From NCBI GenBank assembly GCA_020846745.1, contig JADLDI010000061.1:119799-183798 (forward strand): DNA of 64,000 bases, given 5' to 3'. The position numbers and the translations under genes were made by a program. Of this stretch, positions 27,519 to 36,150 are shown in pieces. The notes under the pieces were generated by a model. That model was not told the DNA's origin. It made no database searches and worked only from the letters and a program-made list of their open reading frames with translations. The number at the start of each line of letters is the position of its first letter. Positions within the stretch are counted from its first letter, which is position 1. This DNA is from Bryobacterales bacterium. Its GTDB lineage: Bacteria > Acidobacteriota > Terriglobia > Bryobacterales > Bryobacteraceae.

Positions 27519-29904
27519 AGGGCGCAGCCCAGTAGGAGGGCTCAGCGCGGAAGTCCTTGGAGTGGATCATTCGGACTTGGGCTGCCTGTAAAGCTTTCGG
27601 GGTGGGTTGGGATTTGGCGGATTCATAGAAAGCGGCGAGGAGTTGCCCGCTGTCGTCGAGAGTAGGCCAGTAGGTGGCGATTACCGACTGTGTGCCGGCG
27701 AGGAGCCACGCACGGGTGAGTCCCATGAGTCCTTCACCGGGTTTGATCTCGCCGGAACCGGAGCGGCAACCAGAGAGCACAACAAGACGGGAGCCAACGT
27801 CGTTAGCGGCAATCAACTCGGGGGTGAGGAGTTGGGGTGCGCCGTCGGGTTCGATGGAGAGGGCGAGGAGGCTTTCGCGCGGGTTGTCGGGCGAGGGGAC
27901 GACGTGGGTGGCGAAGTGGAGGGTGGCTGGTTGGTCTTTGAGTGAGGAAAGGACGGTGGGCCAAGAGGCATCGGGGCCGAGGAGGATGCGGGCTTTACCA
28001 GGCGAGGCAGCGTTGGCGCAGGCGCGGATTTCGGTGGCGGTGTTGATGAGGCGAGGGAGAACGAGGTTGGCGTCCTTTTTGACGGCGGTCTTGAAGCGGA
28101 ACAGGGAGCGGGCAAGGAAGGGGCGGCGGTCGTCGTAGGGGTTGTAGATCGGGTCGCCGACACCGACGAAGGGTCCGGCCCAGGTGGCGCCGGCGCGGTG
28201 GGTGGTGCGGTCGTCGAAGGTCCAGAGGCCGGGGAGGAACTGGAGGGTGTGCTGTTCGATCAGGTGCGGCCCGTTAGGGGCGAGGCGAAGGGCGGCGAAC
28301 GGGAGATCGAATAAAGGACCGTCGGCGAGGATAAGCCAATCAGGGGCATTGCGGACGGGCCCTGGGAGCGCGTTAAAGAGGTCGGCGTAGAGGCCGGCAG
28401 AGAGGTGGGAGAGATCCGCCGATGGATTACTGATGGCGCGGCGGAAGGCTTGAACTCGCTGTTCGAGTTGGGGGGCAGGGGGAAGGAGATGGACGGTGAG
28501 GCGATCTTTCGAGAGCGTCCAGAGGTAGGAGTGTTTGGGTCCGGTATGGAAGCTTAGTACGGCTTGGGTGGGGGCCAGGCGGTGGGCGATGGCGTCGAGG
28601 TTGGGGTTGGCGGAGAGGGAGTCGTCCATGCCGGCGGCGGCTTCCATTTCGGTGAGGCGTAGGCGGAGGTCGGCGGCACGGTCCTGGGCATCGGGTGAGG
28701 GATTGCGATAGTTCTCGGCGTAGTGGGCCTGGAGGGCGGCGAGGGTTTCGAAGTAGGTGGGGGGCAGACGGCGGCGGGAGCGTGCGCGGCCGGCGGCGGT
28801 GCGGCGGAGGGCGATGGCACGGTCGGCTTCGGCGACAGTGAACGACTCGGCGAGCAGTGCGGGGTCGTGGGTTTGGTTGTAGAGGGTAGCGGCGGTATTA
28901 ATAAACGCGGAGTAAACGTCGCGGACGCCAACGTTGGAGGAAACGCGCAGGGCATCGGCGGGAAGCTTGTGCCAGCCGGAGTTCTGGATAGAGGTTAGGG
29001 CAAGCCGGAACTCGTCGAGAGCGGGCTTCAGGCGATGAGCGGCAGCGAGGGCGCGGCCGCGGGTGTAATGGAAGGACCAAACGGGGAAGGCCGCACGGTC
29101 CGGGCGGTAGGATTCGAAGGCCTGATCGATGTATTTGAGGGCGGCTTTCTCATTGTCGCGAGTGAGCTGGAACTCGGCGAGTGAGGCGTAGGTAACAGAG
29201 ATAGCGGGGTCTTTGGCTTCGAGGCCGAGGCGGAGGGCATTATCGAAGGCTGTGCCGGCTTCGGAGAGGCGGCCGGCGCGAAGCAGGTAGGTGCCGAGGG
29301 TGCGCCAACCGATGCCTTCGAGGCTCGGGTTCTTCATTTTGTTGGCCAAGGCGATGGATTGGCGGAACAGGGGAATGGCCTGGTCGACTTCACCGGAGCG
29401 GGCGGTGAGGCGGCCCTTCTGGATGAGCAGCCCAATCAGTTGAGGGGAGCGGGGGGGGCAGGCGGCGAGGGCCTGGTCGGCGGCCCGTTCGGCTTCGGCG
29501 ACGGCGGAGAGGTGGAGGTAAAGGTTCGAAAGGACTGTGAGGGAGGTAGTGAGGATGACGGGTTCGTGGATGGTCTCGGCAAACTGCTTGGCTTTCAGAA
29601 GGTCTTGCATGCCCTGGGTGTACTGGAACAGGCCGACTTCGGACATGCCAAGGAAGAGTAAAGTTGTGGCGGCATTCTTGGAAGGCCCGCCGCGGGTGGG
29701 GAGGTCGCGGTAAGGCGAGAGAAGACGAAGAATCTCTTTGTAATTGGCGGAGCGGGATGCCAGACGAGCCTTTTGGATAGTGGTGTCCCATTCATGAGTG
29801 ACCGTGGAAGGAAGAGAAGGGACTCGGGAATGGGCAGGAGAGGAACCGGTAGACGCAGCAAACCCAACGAGGGCGGAAACGGCAAACAGCAGACGAGGTG
29901 ACAC
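27493..29904 (-). CDS. Exported TPR-CHAT protein (caspase-like peptidase)
   Basis: About 803 residues from the GTG at 29904, chosen because a hydrophobic export signal follows at once (VSPRLLFAVSALVGFAASTG). An in-frame GTG at 29964 is possible, and the open frame reaches 30039. Residues about 40-430 are helical TPR-like repeats (TILLFLG-like and GRLTARSGEVDQAIPLFRQS, LGTYLLRAGRLSEAGTAFDN, AALKYIDQAFESY). The C-terminal CHAT domain holds the presumed dyad: His in LHFATHVVPS and Cys in VVLSGCRSGSGEIKPGEGLM, then WLLAGTQSVIATYWP. CHAT peptidases act in defence, cell death and regulated proteolysis. An export signal on one is notable. Target unknown. Confidence 0.87.
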   Translation of the reverse strand: MSPRLLFAVSALVGFAASTGSSPAHSRVPSLPSTVTHEWDTTIQKARLASRSANYKEILRLLSPYRDLPTRGGPSKNAATTLLFLGMSEVGLFQYTQGMQDLLKAKQFAETIHEPVILTTSLTVLSNLYLHLSAVAEAERAADQALAACPPRSPQLIGLLIQKGRLTARSGEVDQAIPLFRQSIALANKMKNPSLEGIGWRTLGTYLLRAGRLSEAGTAFDNALRLGLEAKDPAISVTYASLAEFQLTRDNEKAALKYIDQAFESYRPDRAAFPVWSFHYTRGRALAAAHRLKPALDEFRLALTSIQNSGWHKLPADALRVSSNVGVRDVYSAFINTAATLYNQTHDPALLAESFTVAEADRAIALRRTAAGRARSRRRLPPTYFETLAALQAHYAENYRNPSPDAQDRAADLRLRLTEMEAAAGMDDSLSANPNLDAIAHRLAPTQAVLSFHTGPKHSYLWTLSKDRLTVHLLPPAPQLEQRVQAFRRAISNPSADLSHLSAGLYADLFNALPGPVRNAPDWLILADGPLFDLPFAALRLAPNGPHLIEQHTLQFLPGLWTFDDRTTHRAGATWAGPFVGVGDPIYNPYDDRRPFLARSLFRFKTAVKKDANLVLPRLINTATEIRACANAASPGKARILLGPDASWPTVLSSLKDQPATLHFATHVVPSPDNPRESLLALSIEPDGAPQLLTPELIAANDVGSRLVVLSGCRSGSGEIKPGEGLMGLTRAWLLAGTQSVIATYWPTLDDSGQLLAAFYESAKSQPTPKALQAAQVRMIHSKDFRAEPSYWAAPFISSRGLY

Positions 29905-30304
29905 GAAATTTGAGGGAAGAAGGAAGGCGAAGGCTGGCGTTCCCGGTGAGAGCGGGCATGACACCCGTCTCACCGGAAGTATACCAGAACCATTCCCTAT
30001 AGGAGGGAGGCCCGCAAGCGGGCCGTGGCAGTCGATCAATTGGGATTGACGCGCGTTCGTGGTCGCGCGGTGGCGGAGTTAACCGCCAGGGACTACATCC
30101 ACGAATCGGGGAAGATGATGATGATCGGATCAGGCATCGGAATCCCGGGAAGTCTGTCGCGAACCGCATACGATCTCGCTTCCGATTGGAGAGTAGCCTT
30201 CGAAAGTGCTCAGATCCCCCCGATGTTTTTTGCAAGTTGTTGAAAACAGGCGAAATATAAATTTCGATTTGTTGTGAATGTACTTTTTCGGTCGAGGCGA
30301 AAAA
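29905..30304. other. 400-bp gene-free region upstream of the CHAT gene
   Basis: No convincing gene. On the minus strand TATACT (29983-29978) is a likely -10 box for the CHAT gene and argues against starts upstream of about 29971. A GC hairpin, GGCCCGC-AA-GCGGGCC, lies at 30009-30024 without a T tract. Copy A of an 82-bp repeat occupies the distal end. Confidence 0.5.
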
Positions 30305-30312
30305 TTAGCGAA
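30231..30312. repeat. 82-bp repeat, copy A
   Basis: Aligned by eye without gaps to 30869-30950, 59 of 82 bases are identical. The best kept part is the hairpin TTTTTCG, seven-base loop, CGAAAAA at 30284-30304 and its flanks (GTGAATG before, ATT after). The loop sequence differs between copies while the stem does not. Read on the minus strand it lies 327 bases upstream of the CHAT start. It also covers the last eight bases of the small membrane-protein gene. Confidence 0.75.
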
Positions 30313-30763
30313 TTAATTGTAAGCCATTGATGGCGCGAGGGTTACCAACCATCGCACTTACACCGATGACCATCGTTACGAAAACGAACATTACAAACCA
30401 CGCGACTGTGGCGTGTTTCCACGGATGACGCGCAGGACTCGAGAGAAAGCCGTTCGGCAACGCTCCCCCCTTGTCTACGTCTATGGGGGGAACGCACCCG
30501 CCGGCTTCACCGGAATGGTCGGCCGTGTCCCATAACGAAAGGACGTGATTTTGACGACGGCGACGCTGCGGAGCGATGAGGTCCGGGTCGCGCCGCATCC
30601 TCGACCGCGGAGGAGGAGCGACCAGCGGAGCCGTTGGGATAGTAGGCAAACGAACGGTAGGTTCGGCCTTGCTGGCCGGATCAGGTTGTGGAACGGGAAC
30701 CTGAGAGGGAACGGACCGCGACGACGCGCGGGAATTTGTAGAGAGAACGTTAGACTGCTGCAT
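30305..30763 (-). CDS. Small proline-rich tail-anchored membrane protein
   Basis: A 152-residue protein from the ATG at 30763 (MQQSNVLSTNSRASSRSVPS). I do not recognise a family. Residues 15-60 are rich in Pro, Ser and Ala (VPVPQPDPASK), followed by a basic patch (APQRRRRQNH), a short linker and a single C-terminal membrane helix (HATVAWFVMFVFVTMVIGVS), leaving about 17 residues after it. This is the layout of a tail-anchored inner-membrane protein with a flexible cytoplasmic arm. The frame continues upstream to 30829, but that part would run through a terminator-like hairpin. No clear ribosome site precedes either start, so confidence is moderate. It lies between the CHAT gene and the divergent sensor kinase. 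Confidence 0.5.
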   Translation of the reverse strand: MQQSNVLSTNSRASSRSVPSQVPVPQPDPASKAEPTVRLPTIPTAPLVAPPPRSRMRRDPDLIAPQRRRRQNHVLSLWDTADHSGEAGGCVPPIDVDKGGALPNGFLSSPARHPWKHATVAWFVMFVFVTMVIGVSAMVGNPRAINGLQLIR

Positions 30764-30772
30764 GAGATGGTA

Positions 30773-30801
30773 CACAAAACAAAGGACGGCCGAAGCCGTC
30801 C
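30773..30801 (-). terminator. Intrinsic terminator/attenuator with TTCG tetraloop
   Basis: On the minus strand GGACGGC-TTCG-GCCGTCC (30801-30784) is followed at once by TTTGTTTTGT. This is a textbook intrinsic terminator. It lies 20 bases before the ATG at 30763, so it would stop transcripts coming from copy B of the repeat before they reach the membrane-protein gene, unless relieved. Confidence 0.7.
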
Positions 30802-30868
30802 GGGCAAGTTGAGCCTGCGCTACTTGCATTGTGCAGCACGGAACAAGATTGACGCCCCCATCACTTTC

Positions 30869-30950
30869 TGCAAAATATTAGAAATAAGGAAGAAATAAAT
30901 TTGAATTGTTCGTGAATGGATTTTTTCGTACCAGGCGAAAAATTGGAGAA
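30869..30950. repeat. 82-bp repeat, copy B
   Basis: The direct-orientation partner of 30231-30312, 638 bases away. It keeps the TTTTTCG/CGAAAAA stem (30922-30942) with loop TACCAGG against GTCGAGG in copy A. On the minus strand it precedes the tail-anchored gene by 106 bases. On the plus strand it ends 115 bases before the sensor kinase start. Confidence 0.75.
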
Positions 30951-30954
30951 GGGG

Positions 30955-31012
30955 AATAGCGGGGGCAATAGCAGGGGTATTCGGTTCGCCGAGTAGCATG
31001 CCGAGTAGTATG
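30955..31012. repeat. Two adjacent 12-bp tandem duplications
   Basis: AATAGCGGGGGC/AATAGCAGGGGT at 30955-30978 and CCGAGTAGCATG/CCGAGTAGTATG at 30989-31012 each show two copies of 12 bases with one or two changes. Both lie in the leader of the sensor kinase gene. Confidence 0.65.
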
Positions 31013-31065
31013 ATGAGGGAAATCCGCGCTCCGGAGGGTGCGGATGCGGGAAAACAGAGGAAGGC

Positions 31066-34000
31066 ATGAGTCACGCGTCAGCAGGCGCAGACCGCGCCGA
31101 TTTTTTGTCGGGCGGCGGCCAGATGGCGGCGATGATCCGGAGTTTCGACTGGCGCGGGCATCCGTTGGGTTATCCGGAGAGTTGGCCGCAAAGCCTGAAA
31201 ACGGCAGTTAGCATAATTCTGAACTCGCAACATCCGATGTGGATCGGGTGGGGCACACAAATCTGGTTTCTTTACAACGACGCATACCTGCACGTGCTCG
31301 GTGAGGCGAAGCACGCCTGGGCGCTGGGGCGCCCGGCGAGCGAGGTGTGGGCGGAGATATGGGATGTGTGCGGTCCGCTGGCGGACAAAGTGTTCGGGAG
31401 CGGCGAGGCGAGTTTTGTCGATGACGTGCGGTTGTACATGAATCGCGGCAGTTACCTGGAAGAGACGTTTTACTCGTTCTCCTACAGTCCGATCCGCGAC
31501 GAATCTGGGGCGGTGGGGGGATTGTTCTGCCCGTCGACCGATGTGACGCCAAAGGTGGTGGGAGCGCGACGGCTACGGACGCTGTCGGGCATATCGAGCC
31601 GGGCACTGACCGAGAAAACAGTGCGGGATGCGTGCGCACGGGTAGCGGAGGCTTTGGCGGAGAACCCTGACGATATTCCGTTTGCCCTCTTGTACCTGGT
31701 GACGGGGAATGGGGAGTTGCAACTGGCCGAGGGGGTGGCCCTGGAAGAAGTTGCCACCGCGCAGCATTGGCCTGTGGAAGAGGTGTTGGAGAGCGGGCGT
31801 TTCAAGCGGGTAAAGATCACTGGCTTGGGGGGCGGGTTTCCGGCTGGCCCGGCGGGACAACCGGTGACGGAGGCGATGATATTGCCGGTTGCCGGCGGGG
31901 CGCAGGAAAAGCCGATTGGAGTGCTGATCGCGGGCAGAAACCCGACGCGGCCTCCGGTTGACCCGGCCTATGACACGTTTTTTCAGCTGGTGGCAGGCCA
32001 GGTGGCCACCGCGATTCAGAACGCGACAGCGGTAGAGGATGAACGGCGGCGGGCAGAGGCGCTGGCGGAGATCGACCGGGCGAAGACGGCGTTTTTCTCG
32101 AATGTAAGTCACGAATTCAGGACACCGTTGACGCTCCTGCTGGGTCCGCTCGAAGACGCGTTGAAGGCGCAACGGGGTGAAGGAGAGGAGCAGCGGACAA
32201 GGCTCGAGATGGCGCACCGGAACGCGCTGCGCCTGTTGCGGCTGGTGAACTCGCTGCTCGACTTCTCGCGAATCGAGGCTGGCCGGATATCGGCCTCGTA
32301 TACACCGGTGGATCTGGCTGCGCTGACCAGCGATCTGGCGTCGAATTTTCGTTCGCTTATGGAAGGGGTGGGGCTCGAGTTCGTTGTCGAGTGCGAGCCC
32401 CTGCCAGAACCCGTCTACGTGGACCGGGACATGTGGGAAAAGATTGTTTTCAATCTTTTGTCGAATGCGTTCAAGTTCACGCTTTCGGGAGGCGTGACGG
32501 TGCGGCTGGAGGGCCGTGGACGGCAAGCGGTTCTGACCGTGGCGGATACGGGCATTGGCATCGAACAATCACAACTGGCGCATGTATTCGAGCGGTTTCA
32601 TCGGGTGGAAGGGGCGCAGGGGAGAACGTTCGAAGGGACGGGGATTGGGCTGGCGCTGATCCAGGAACTGGTGAAGTTGCACGGCGGGAGTGTGGAAGCG
32701 CGGAGCACGCCGGGCAAAGGCAGCGAGTTTACGGTACGGGTACCCTTCGGGCACCGGCACCTGCCGGCGGAACGGATTGGGCGGTCGCCGGAGCACCACG
32801 TGTCGACGGCGTTGCGGGCAGACGTATTTGTCGGCGAAGCGCAAACCTGGACGCCGGCAGAGGATCGAAAAGCGGCGGCGGCAGCGGGAGGGACTCGGGA
32901 ATCGGCGGCGCCGAGCAAGCCGCGGATACTGATTGCGGATGACAACGGCGATATGCGGGCGCACCTGCTGCGGCTGCTCGGCGGCGATTATGACGCGCAA
33001 GCCGTAGGCGATGGCGTGGAGGCACTGAAGGCTGTGCGTGAGCGGGCGCCCGATCTGTTAATCGCGGACGTGATGATGCCGGCGCTGGACGGCTTTGGGC
33101 TGCTCAAGGCATGGCGGCAGGATCCGGCCTTGCGCGAGATTCCGGTCATCCTGCTATCGGCGCGGGCGGGCGAGGAAGCGCGGACCGAAGGGATTGCGGC
33201 AGGGGCCGACGATTATCTGACAAAGCCCTTTGCGGCGCAGGAATTGCTGGCCCGGGTTGAGACGACACTCGCGCTGCAGCACATCAGGCGAGAGGCGCGG
33301 GCGGCCATCGAGGCGTCGGAGGAAAGATACCGGGCGATTCTGGAGCAGGTGACGGACGGAATTTTTGTCGCCACGCCAGAGGGACGGTATGTGGACGCCA
33401 ACAGCGCGGGGGCGGCGATGTTCGGCTACACGCGCGAAGAGTTGTTGGAAGTGCCGTTTGAGAAGATGCTGGCGGAGGAGGAACTGGAACGGTTACCGAA
33501 GCAACTGGCGCGTTTGGAAGCAGGAGAGATCGACCGGGACGACTGGCGGTTTCGGCGGAAGGACGGGACGACTTTCGTTGGTGAGTTAGTCGCGCGCCAG
33601 ATGCCGAACGGCCGGCTCCAAGGGGTGCTGCGGGACGTTACGGAGAGCCGGAAGATAACGGAAGCGTTAAAGGACAGCGAAGAACGTTTCCGGGCACTCG
33701 TGACGGCGAGTTCCGACGTGATGTACCGTATGAGCGCGGACTGGAGCGAGATGTGGCAGTTGACAGGCCGTTCGTTTCTCACGGATATGAGCGAGCCGCG
33801 CCGAAGTTGGATGGAGTCGTACCTGCTCGAAGAGGACAGACCGGAGATCTGGAAGGCCATTGAAGCGGCGATTGCCGGCAAACAGATGTTAGCGCTGGAG
33901 CACCGTGTATTGCGGGCGGATGGGACGGTAGGCTGGACGTTTTCGCGAGCGGTCCCACTGTTGGGCGAGCACGGCGAAATCAAGGAGTGGTTTGGGGCGG

Positions 34001-36141
34001 CGCAGGACATCACGGCGCGGAAACGGGCGGAACTGCTCGACCAGGAGCAGATGCGGGTCTTGGAGAAGATAGCCGCGGGTCACGCGATGGCGGAGTGTCT
34101 GGAAGCCGTTACGGACGCGGCGGACAAGCTACAGCCGGCGGCGTTTTCGGCGGTGCTGGTGGCGACCGAAGACGGGAAGGCGGTACGGGATTTTCTGAGC
34201 GCCCGGATGCCAAGGACCTTTGCCGAAGCGCTGCTCGGGACCCGCGTGGACGCGGAACGGGCAGGGCCTTGCTGCGCGGCAGTGGCCACGAGCGTCCCGC
34301 AGATCTGTGAAGATATCAGGACGGATGATCGATGGCCGGTGGAGTGGCGGGAACTATGCGCGCGGCACGGGATTCGGGCGGCGTATTCGGTACCGGTGTG
34401 CGATAGCCGTAAGAAGGCGGTGGCATCGTTCACGTTCTTCTTCATCAAGCCGCACGGGGTGGACGATTGGGAGCGGCGGATCAGCTCCTTTGGCGCGCAC
34501 GTGGCGGGAATCGCGCTCGAGCGGCACCGGGCAACGCGCGAAATCGAGGGGTTGAACGAGCAGTTGAGCAGGGACGTAGCGGCGTTGCGGCGGATTCAGC
34601 AGGTGCGGACGGATTTGACGGGGAGCGCCGCGCTGGAAGAGCGGTTGCAAGAGATTCTAGCCGCGGCGGCGGATCTGACAGGGGCGGCGAAGGGGAACGT
34701 ACAGATCTACGATCGGGAAAACCAGAGCTTACGGATGGCGGTGTGGCAGGGGTTCGGGGAGCCCTTTCTGAGCCGATTCCGGGATGAGGGTTCGGCGGTG
34801 GTGTGCGATTTGGCAGCCCGGCGGGCGGAGCGGCTGATTTGGGAGGATGTGGCGGCGGATCCGTTATTGCAGGGTACTAAGGATCTGGAGATAATACTAG
34901 GCGACGGAATACGGGCGATTCAATCGACCCCGATGTTGAGCTTGGACGGGCGGGTGCTGGGGTTGTTAAATACACACTACGGCGCGCCGCACCGGCTGTC
35001 AGAAAAAGAACTGCGGTATTTGGATCTGCTGGCGCGGATGGCCGCCGATTTCATCGAGCGGAAGCAAGACGAGGAGGCGCTGCGGGCCAGCGAAACGCGA
35101 TTCCGGCAGTTGGCGGAAGTAGGTCCGCAGTTCGTTTGGATCAACCAGCCGGATGGCCGGATCGAGTATGTGAACCGGCGATGGGTGGAGTATTCCGGGT
35201 TGGAGGTGGAAAAGACGGTTAACACGGCCAGTTTTGCGAGCGTGATCCATCCGGAGGATGGGCCGGCGATGCTTGAGGCGTGGTCGCGGAGCCTGGCGAC
35301 GGGCGAAACTCTTGAATGCGAACTGCGGATGCGGGGCAAGGACGGTACGTACCGGTGGTATGTGACGCGCAGCGTGGCGTTAAAGGACGCGTCGGGTGAG
35401 ATCGTCAAGTGGTTCGGCGTGTCGACGGATATCGACGAGCAGAAGCGGGTACAGGAAGAACTCAGGCAGGCAAATGCCGACTTGGAACAGTTTGCGTATT
35501 CGGCGAGTCACGATCTGCAGGAGCCGCTCCGCGGCCTGAAGATTTACAGCGAAATTCTCGGGACGCGGTACGGAAGCAAGCTGGACGGGCAGGCGGGCGA
35601 GTTTCTAAAGCATTTGCGGAACAGCGCGTCGCGTATGGAGATGCTGGTGCGCGACCTGCTGGCTTACACCCAGGCGGCCCAATCCGAGCGCCCGGCGACG
35701 CCGACACCGGCGGGGGAGGCGCTGGCACATGCGGTTGCGAACCTGACCGGCGCGATCGTCGAGAGCGGTGCGCGCATAACAAACGATCCGCTGCCTGAGG
35801 TGCGGATGCACGCTACCGAGTTGCAGCAGTTGTTCCAGAACCTGGTAGGCAACGCGGTTAAGTACCGCCGGCCGGATACCCCGCCTGTCATCCATGTGAC
35901 GGCTAGCCGCAACAGCACAGGCTGGCATTTCCGCGTGATCGATAATGGCATTGGTATCGATCCGCAGTTCAAAGAACGGATTTTCGGATTGTTTAAACGG
36001 TTGCATACCAATGACGAGTATTCCGGAACGGGGATTGGGTTGGCGCTATGCCAACGAATCGTGGAACGTCATCATGGGCGGATCTGGGTTGAATCGGAAC
36101 TTGGGAAAGGGTCGGAGTTCCACTTTACGCTACCGGAGTGA
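31066..36141 (+). CDS. Giant multi-sensor hybrid histidine kinase with two kinase cores
   Basis: A 1691-residue soluble protein without membrane helices. Order by eye: PAS-like domain (about 30-175), GAF (190-330), first HisKA with NVSHEFRTPLTLLLGP (His near 346) and HATPase with DTGIGI and GTGIGLAL (to about 565). Next come a receiver with IADVMMPALDGFG (Asp near 667), PAS (about 755-870), a second PAS (880-1000), GAF (1010-1165), another GAF (1175-1345) and a third PAS (1350-1470). A second HisKA of the phytochrome/bacteriophytochrome type, SASHDLQEPLRGLKIYSEI (His near 1483), and a second HATPase ending GTGIGLALCQRIVERHHG complete it. Both cores look complete. The response regulator gene follows after nine bases. 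Confidence 0.93.
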   Translation: MSHASAGADRADFLSGGGQMAAMIRSFDWRGHPLGYPESWPQSLKTAVSIILNSQHPMWIGWGTQIWFLYNDAYLHVLGEAKHAWALGRPASEVWAEIWDVCGPLADKVFGSGEASFVDDVRLYMNRGSYLEETFYSFSYSPIRDESGAVGGLFCPSTDVTPKVVGARRLRTLSGISSRALTEKTVRDACARVAEALAENPDDIPFALLYLVTGNGELQLAEGVALEEVATAQHWPVEEVLESGRFKRVKITGLGGGFPAGPAGQPVTEAMILPVAGGAQEKPIGVLIAGRNPTRPPVDPAYDTFFQLVAGQVATAIQNATAVEDERRRAEALAEIDRAKTAFFSNVSHEFRTPLTLLLGPLEDALKAQRGEGEEQRTRLEMAHRNALRLLRLVNSLLDFSRIEAGRISASYTPVDLAALTSDLASNFRSLMEGVGLEFVVECEPLPEPVYVDRDMWEKIVFNLLSNAFKFTLSGGVTVRLEGRGRQAVLTVADTGIGIEQSQLAHVFERFHRVEGAQGRTFEGTGIGLALIQELVKLHGGSVEARSTPGKGSEFTVRVPFGHRHLPAERIGRSPEHHVSTALRADVFVGEAQTWTPAEDRKAAAAAGGTRESAAPSKPRILIADDNGDMRAHLLRLLGGDYDAQAVGDGVEALKAVRERAPDLLIADVMMPALDGFGLLKAWRQDPALREIPVILLSARAGEEARTEGIAAGADDYLTKPFAAQELLARVETTLALQHIRREARAAIEASEERYRAILEQVTDGIFVATPEGRYVDANSAGAAMFGYTREELLEVPFEKMLAEEELERLPKQLARLEAGEIDRDDWRFRRKDGTTFVGELVARQMPNGRLQGVLRDVTESRKITEALKDSEERFRALVTASSDVMYRMSADWSEMWQLTGRSFLTDMSEPRRSWMESYLLEEDRPEIWKAIEAAIAGKQMLALEHRVLRADGTVGWTFSRAVPLLGEHGEIKEWFGAAQDITARKRAELLDQEQMRVLEKIAAGHAMAECLEAVTDAADKLQPAAFSAVLVATEDGKAVRDFLSARMPRTFAEALLGTRVDAERAGPCCAAVATSVPQICEDIRTDDRWPVEWRELCARHGIRAAYSVPVCDSRKKAVASFTFFFIKPHGVDDWERRISSFGAHVAGIALERHRATREIEGLNEQLSRDVAALRRIQQVRTDLTGSAALEERLQEILAAAADLTGAAKGNVQIYDRENQSLRMAVWQGFGEPFLSRFRDEGSAVVCDLAARRAERLIWEDVAADPLLQGTKDLEIILGDGIRAIQSTPMLSLDGRVLGLLNTHYGAPHRLSEKELRYLDLLARMAADFIERKQDEEALRASETRFRQLAEVGPQFVWINQPDGRIEYVNRRWVEYSGLEVEKTVNTASFASVIHPEDGPAMLEAWSRSLATGETLECELRMRGKDGTYRWYVTRSVALKDASGEIVKWFGVSTDIDEQKRVQEELRQANADLEQFAYSASHDLQEPLRGLKIYSEILGTRYGSKLDGQAGEFLKHLRNSASRMEMLVRDLLAYTQAAQSERPATPTPAGEALAHAVANLTGAIVESGARITNDPLPEVRMHATELQQLFQNLVGNAVKYRRPDTPPVIHVTASRNSTGWHFRVIDNGIGIDPQFKERIFGLFKRLHTNDEYSGTGIGLALCQRIVERHHGRIWVESELGKGSEFHFTLPE

Positions 36142-36150
36142 GGTGATGAG

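Larger units (their letters stand above)
30764..31065. other. 302-bp region between the tail-anchored gene and the sensor kinase
   Basis: No gene visible. It holds a terminator-like hairpin on the minus strand, copy B of the 82-bp repeat, and two 12-bp tandem duplications. The ribosome site of the kinase, AGAGGAAGG, is just before the ATG at 31066. Confidence 0.6.

Noticed and set aside
30545..30898. 117-residue plus-strand frame
   Set aside because: Antisense to the tail-anchored gene, crosses the terminator hairpin and has no recognisable domain; kept only as a weak alternative.
31573..32568. 331-residue open frame on the minus strand
   Set aside because: Antisense to the first kinase core of the giant sensor kinase; Arg/His/Gln-rich shadow.
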